Of a stretch of DNA of 64,000 bases, positions 63,011 to 64,000 are shown in pieces. The stretch is taken from NCBI GenBank assembly GCA_022447855.1, contig JAKUTX010000005.1:1-64000 (forward strand), given 5' to 3'. Position 1 is the stretch's first letter; each line of letters begins with the position of its first letter. Position numbers and translations under genes: made by a program. Below the pieces are notes generated by a model, which was given only the letters and a program-made list of their open reading frames with translations, had not been told where the DNA came from and made no database searches. This DNA comes from UBA6927 sp022447855 (GTDB taxonomy: Bacteria > Chloroflexota > Dehalococcoidia > Lucifugimonadales > UBA6927).

Positions 63011-64000
63011 TTACCTCTTAATTGGTCCTCTTCTAAATGTAACAGCTTTGTTTGAAAAATTGGTATATTCATCAAAATCTTGTTTCTTAAAAACCTCAAG
63101 AGTTAAAATGTCATCTAATTGATTTTTTGAATTGGATTTCACTTGGTATTTAACGTATAAAAATTCATTATCATTGAAATAATTACTCTTTTTTCCAATT
63201 CCAACAGAATCATCTCCCGATACGATGAAAAACTTGTTTTGCCCTACTGGACTATCATTATACAAAGGCTTTCCAATTAATTTATTCATTTTGCTTTCTA
63301 TCAATATTCCAGAAATATCAGGGTTTTGATCTAAAATTTCCCAAAATGTTTCTTTACTCAAATCAGCTGTTTTTGTTAGATGAATGATTGACCACTCAGA
63401 CCCAAAATTCTGATCGAATGCATCTGTAATATCATCTTTAAACCATGTCCCCCATATCTTTCCGATTTCATTAATATTTGGTCGACTATCTTCTAAATTA
63501 GTAAAAGGATGTGTTCCCTCATCAACCATTTTTTGATAAACAGGTTGGTATTGAGACAAGATGGAATTTTTTAGTTCTTCAGTAAAATAATCTAGTGGAT
63601 TAGCTCTCACGTTCCACCAATGGGTTTTGTTTTCAGTCAGATCAGCGTCAAAACTTCGATCTTCAACACCAAAATCAATTACATGATATTCTTCAGGGCG
63701 GTTGTTCGAATTATTTCCATCTATGAAATCCCAATCCGTTTTGATGTAACCTATGTGAGTGCCAGCCTCCAGGACAATTTCTTCAGTTTCAGATTTTTCA
63801 ACTAGAGATTTGATTTTGTCCAACAACGCTAGATGCATGAAAAATACTGTGACATCTTCTGATACTCTCATCCATATTTGAGCGTCAAATAACACTTCTT
63901 CTTCATTAATGGTGGATTTGCGATCACTATAGATTCGTATACTTCGTTTGTCTAATATTGATTTCACTGGCAAAAAAACCTTTATGGGTTCCTTGGAGCA
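63011..64000 (-). CDS. Unknown protein, 5' end outside the window
   Basis: The frame is open to the right edge; the TTG at 63973 is only the first possible start inside. The edge-proximal residues read C-S-K-E-P-I-K-V-F, which would suit the Cys of a lipobox, so a lipoprotein is likely. A region 'EAGTHIGYIKTDWDFI' and then 'HVIDFGVEDR' faintly recalls M23-like folds (G.HIGY ... FGV.D), but the zinc ligands are not evident. A later part has 'HWWNVRANPLDYFTEELK' and 'GTHPFTNLEDSRPNINEIGKIWGTWF'-like elements that look well conserved. I do not recognise a family. Confidence 0.55.
   Translation of the reverse strand, partial: CSKEPIKVFLPVKSILDKRSIRIYSDRKSTINEEEVLFDAQIWMRVSEDVTVFFMHLALLDKIKSLVEKSETEEIVLEAGTHIGYIKTDWDFIDGNNSNNRPEEYHVIDFGVEDRSFDADLTENKTHWWNVRANPLDYFTEELKNSILSQYQPVYQKMVDEGTHPFTNLEDSRPNINEIGKIWGTWFKDDITDAFDQNFGSEWSIIHLTKTADLSKETFWEILDQNPDISGILIESKMNKLIGKPLYNDSPVGQNKFFIVSGDDSVGIGKKSNYFNDNEFLYVKYQVKSNSKNQLDDILTLEVFKKQDFDEYTNFSNKAVTFRRGPIKR

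Overview
This is a gene-dense, visibly AT-rich bacterial chromosome segment with no prophage, insertion sequence, rRNA or CRISPR array. No marker gene fixes the taxonomy. The gene content best fits a marine SAR202-type member of Chloroflexota: three enolase-superfamily paralogues in a catabolic cluster, two DUF1501 proteins with a DUF1800 protein, SMP-30/NHL/lactonase beta-propellers, a pseudodimeric ThyX and very short intergenic gaps. That assignment is inference. Six convergent gene pairs abut or overlap at their stop codons, a sign of compactness.

Layout. 1-8.6 kb: end of a membrane protein, then a mostly minus-strand housekeeping run (lactonase, recO, recR, ybaB, dnaX, ybeY, hflC, hflK) and a secreted HEXXH protein. 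8.7-17 kb: HAD phosphatase, an exported MA-type peptidase with an overlapping unknown partner, BioY, ThiL, a DUF1501 protein, adenine phosphoribosyltransferase and a D-2-hydroxyacid dehydrogenase. 17-28.7 kb: an accessory catabolic region with three enolase-superfamily enzymes, two cupins, a Cys-type sulfatase, two hydrolase/lactonase-type enzymes, an epimerase and a quinone-oxidoreductase-like protein, plus tRNA-Ile and tRNA-Gly. 28.7-34 kb: NhaA, DUF1800-DUF1501, NHL propeller. 34-38.4 kb: a pyrimidine-nucleotide group (dUTPase/Dcd-like, tandem-domain ThyX, canonical Dcd). 38-51.5 kb: ArgS, SelD, an HpaI-type aldolase, CCA transferase, FumC, threonine aldolase, RarA, SelA. 51.6-56.4 kb: CoaE and a MoxR-type AAA+/VWA pair. 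56.4-60.8 kb: a Gld-like ABC exporter operon. 61-64 kb: cysteine desulfurase, a lipoprotein, tRNA-Sec and the 3' part of an unknown gene.

The most striking theme is selenocysteine. SelA, SelD and tRNA-Sec (selC) all lie within about 21 kb but in separate transcription units. selD is split by an in-frame UGA at codon 17, the position of the catalytic Cys in E. coli SelD, and has a 9-bp SECIS-like hairpin with a GU-containing loop 24 nt downstream; its true start is 105 nt upstream of the obvious ATG. selB is not in the window. A short unit at the left end (promoter-like -10, good ribosome site, 20 codons, UGA between Cys residues, then a hairpin) is a tentative second selenocysteine candidate. 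Other points of interest are DUF1501/DUF1800 proteins with no export signal, a dCTP-to-dTMP gene group that includes a dUTPase/Dcd-fold protein lacking the deaminase glutamate, and twin AAACNGTTT palindromes between the first enolase-superfamily gene and a divergent unknown gene.
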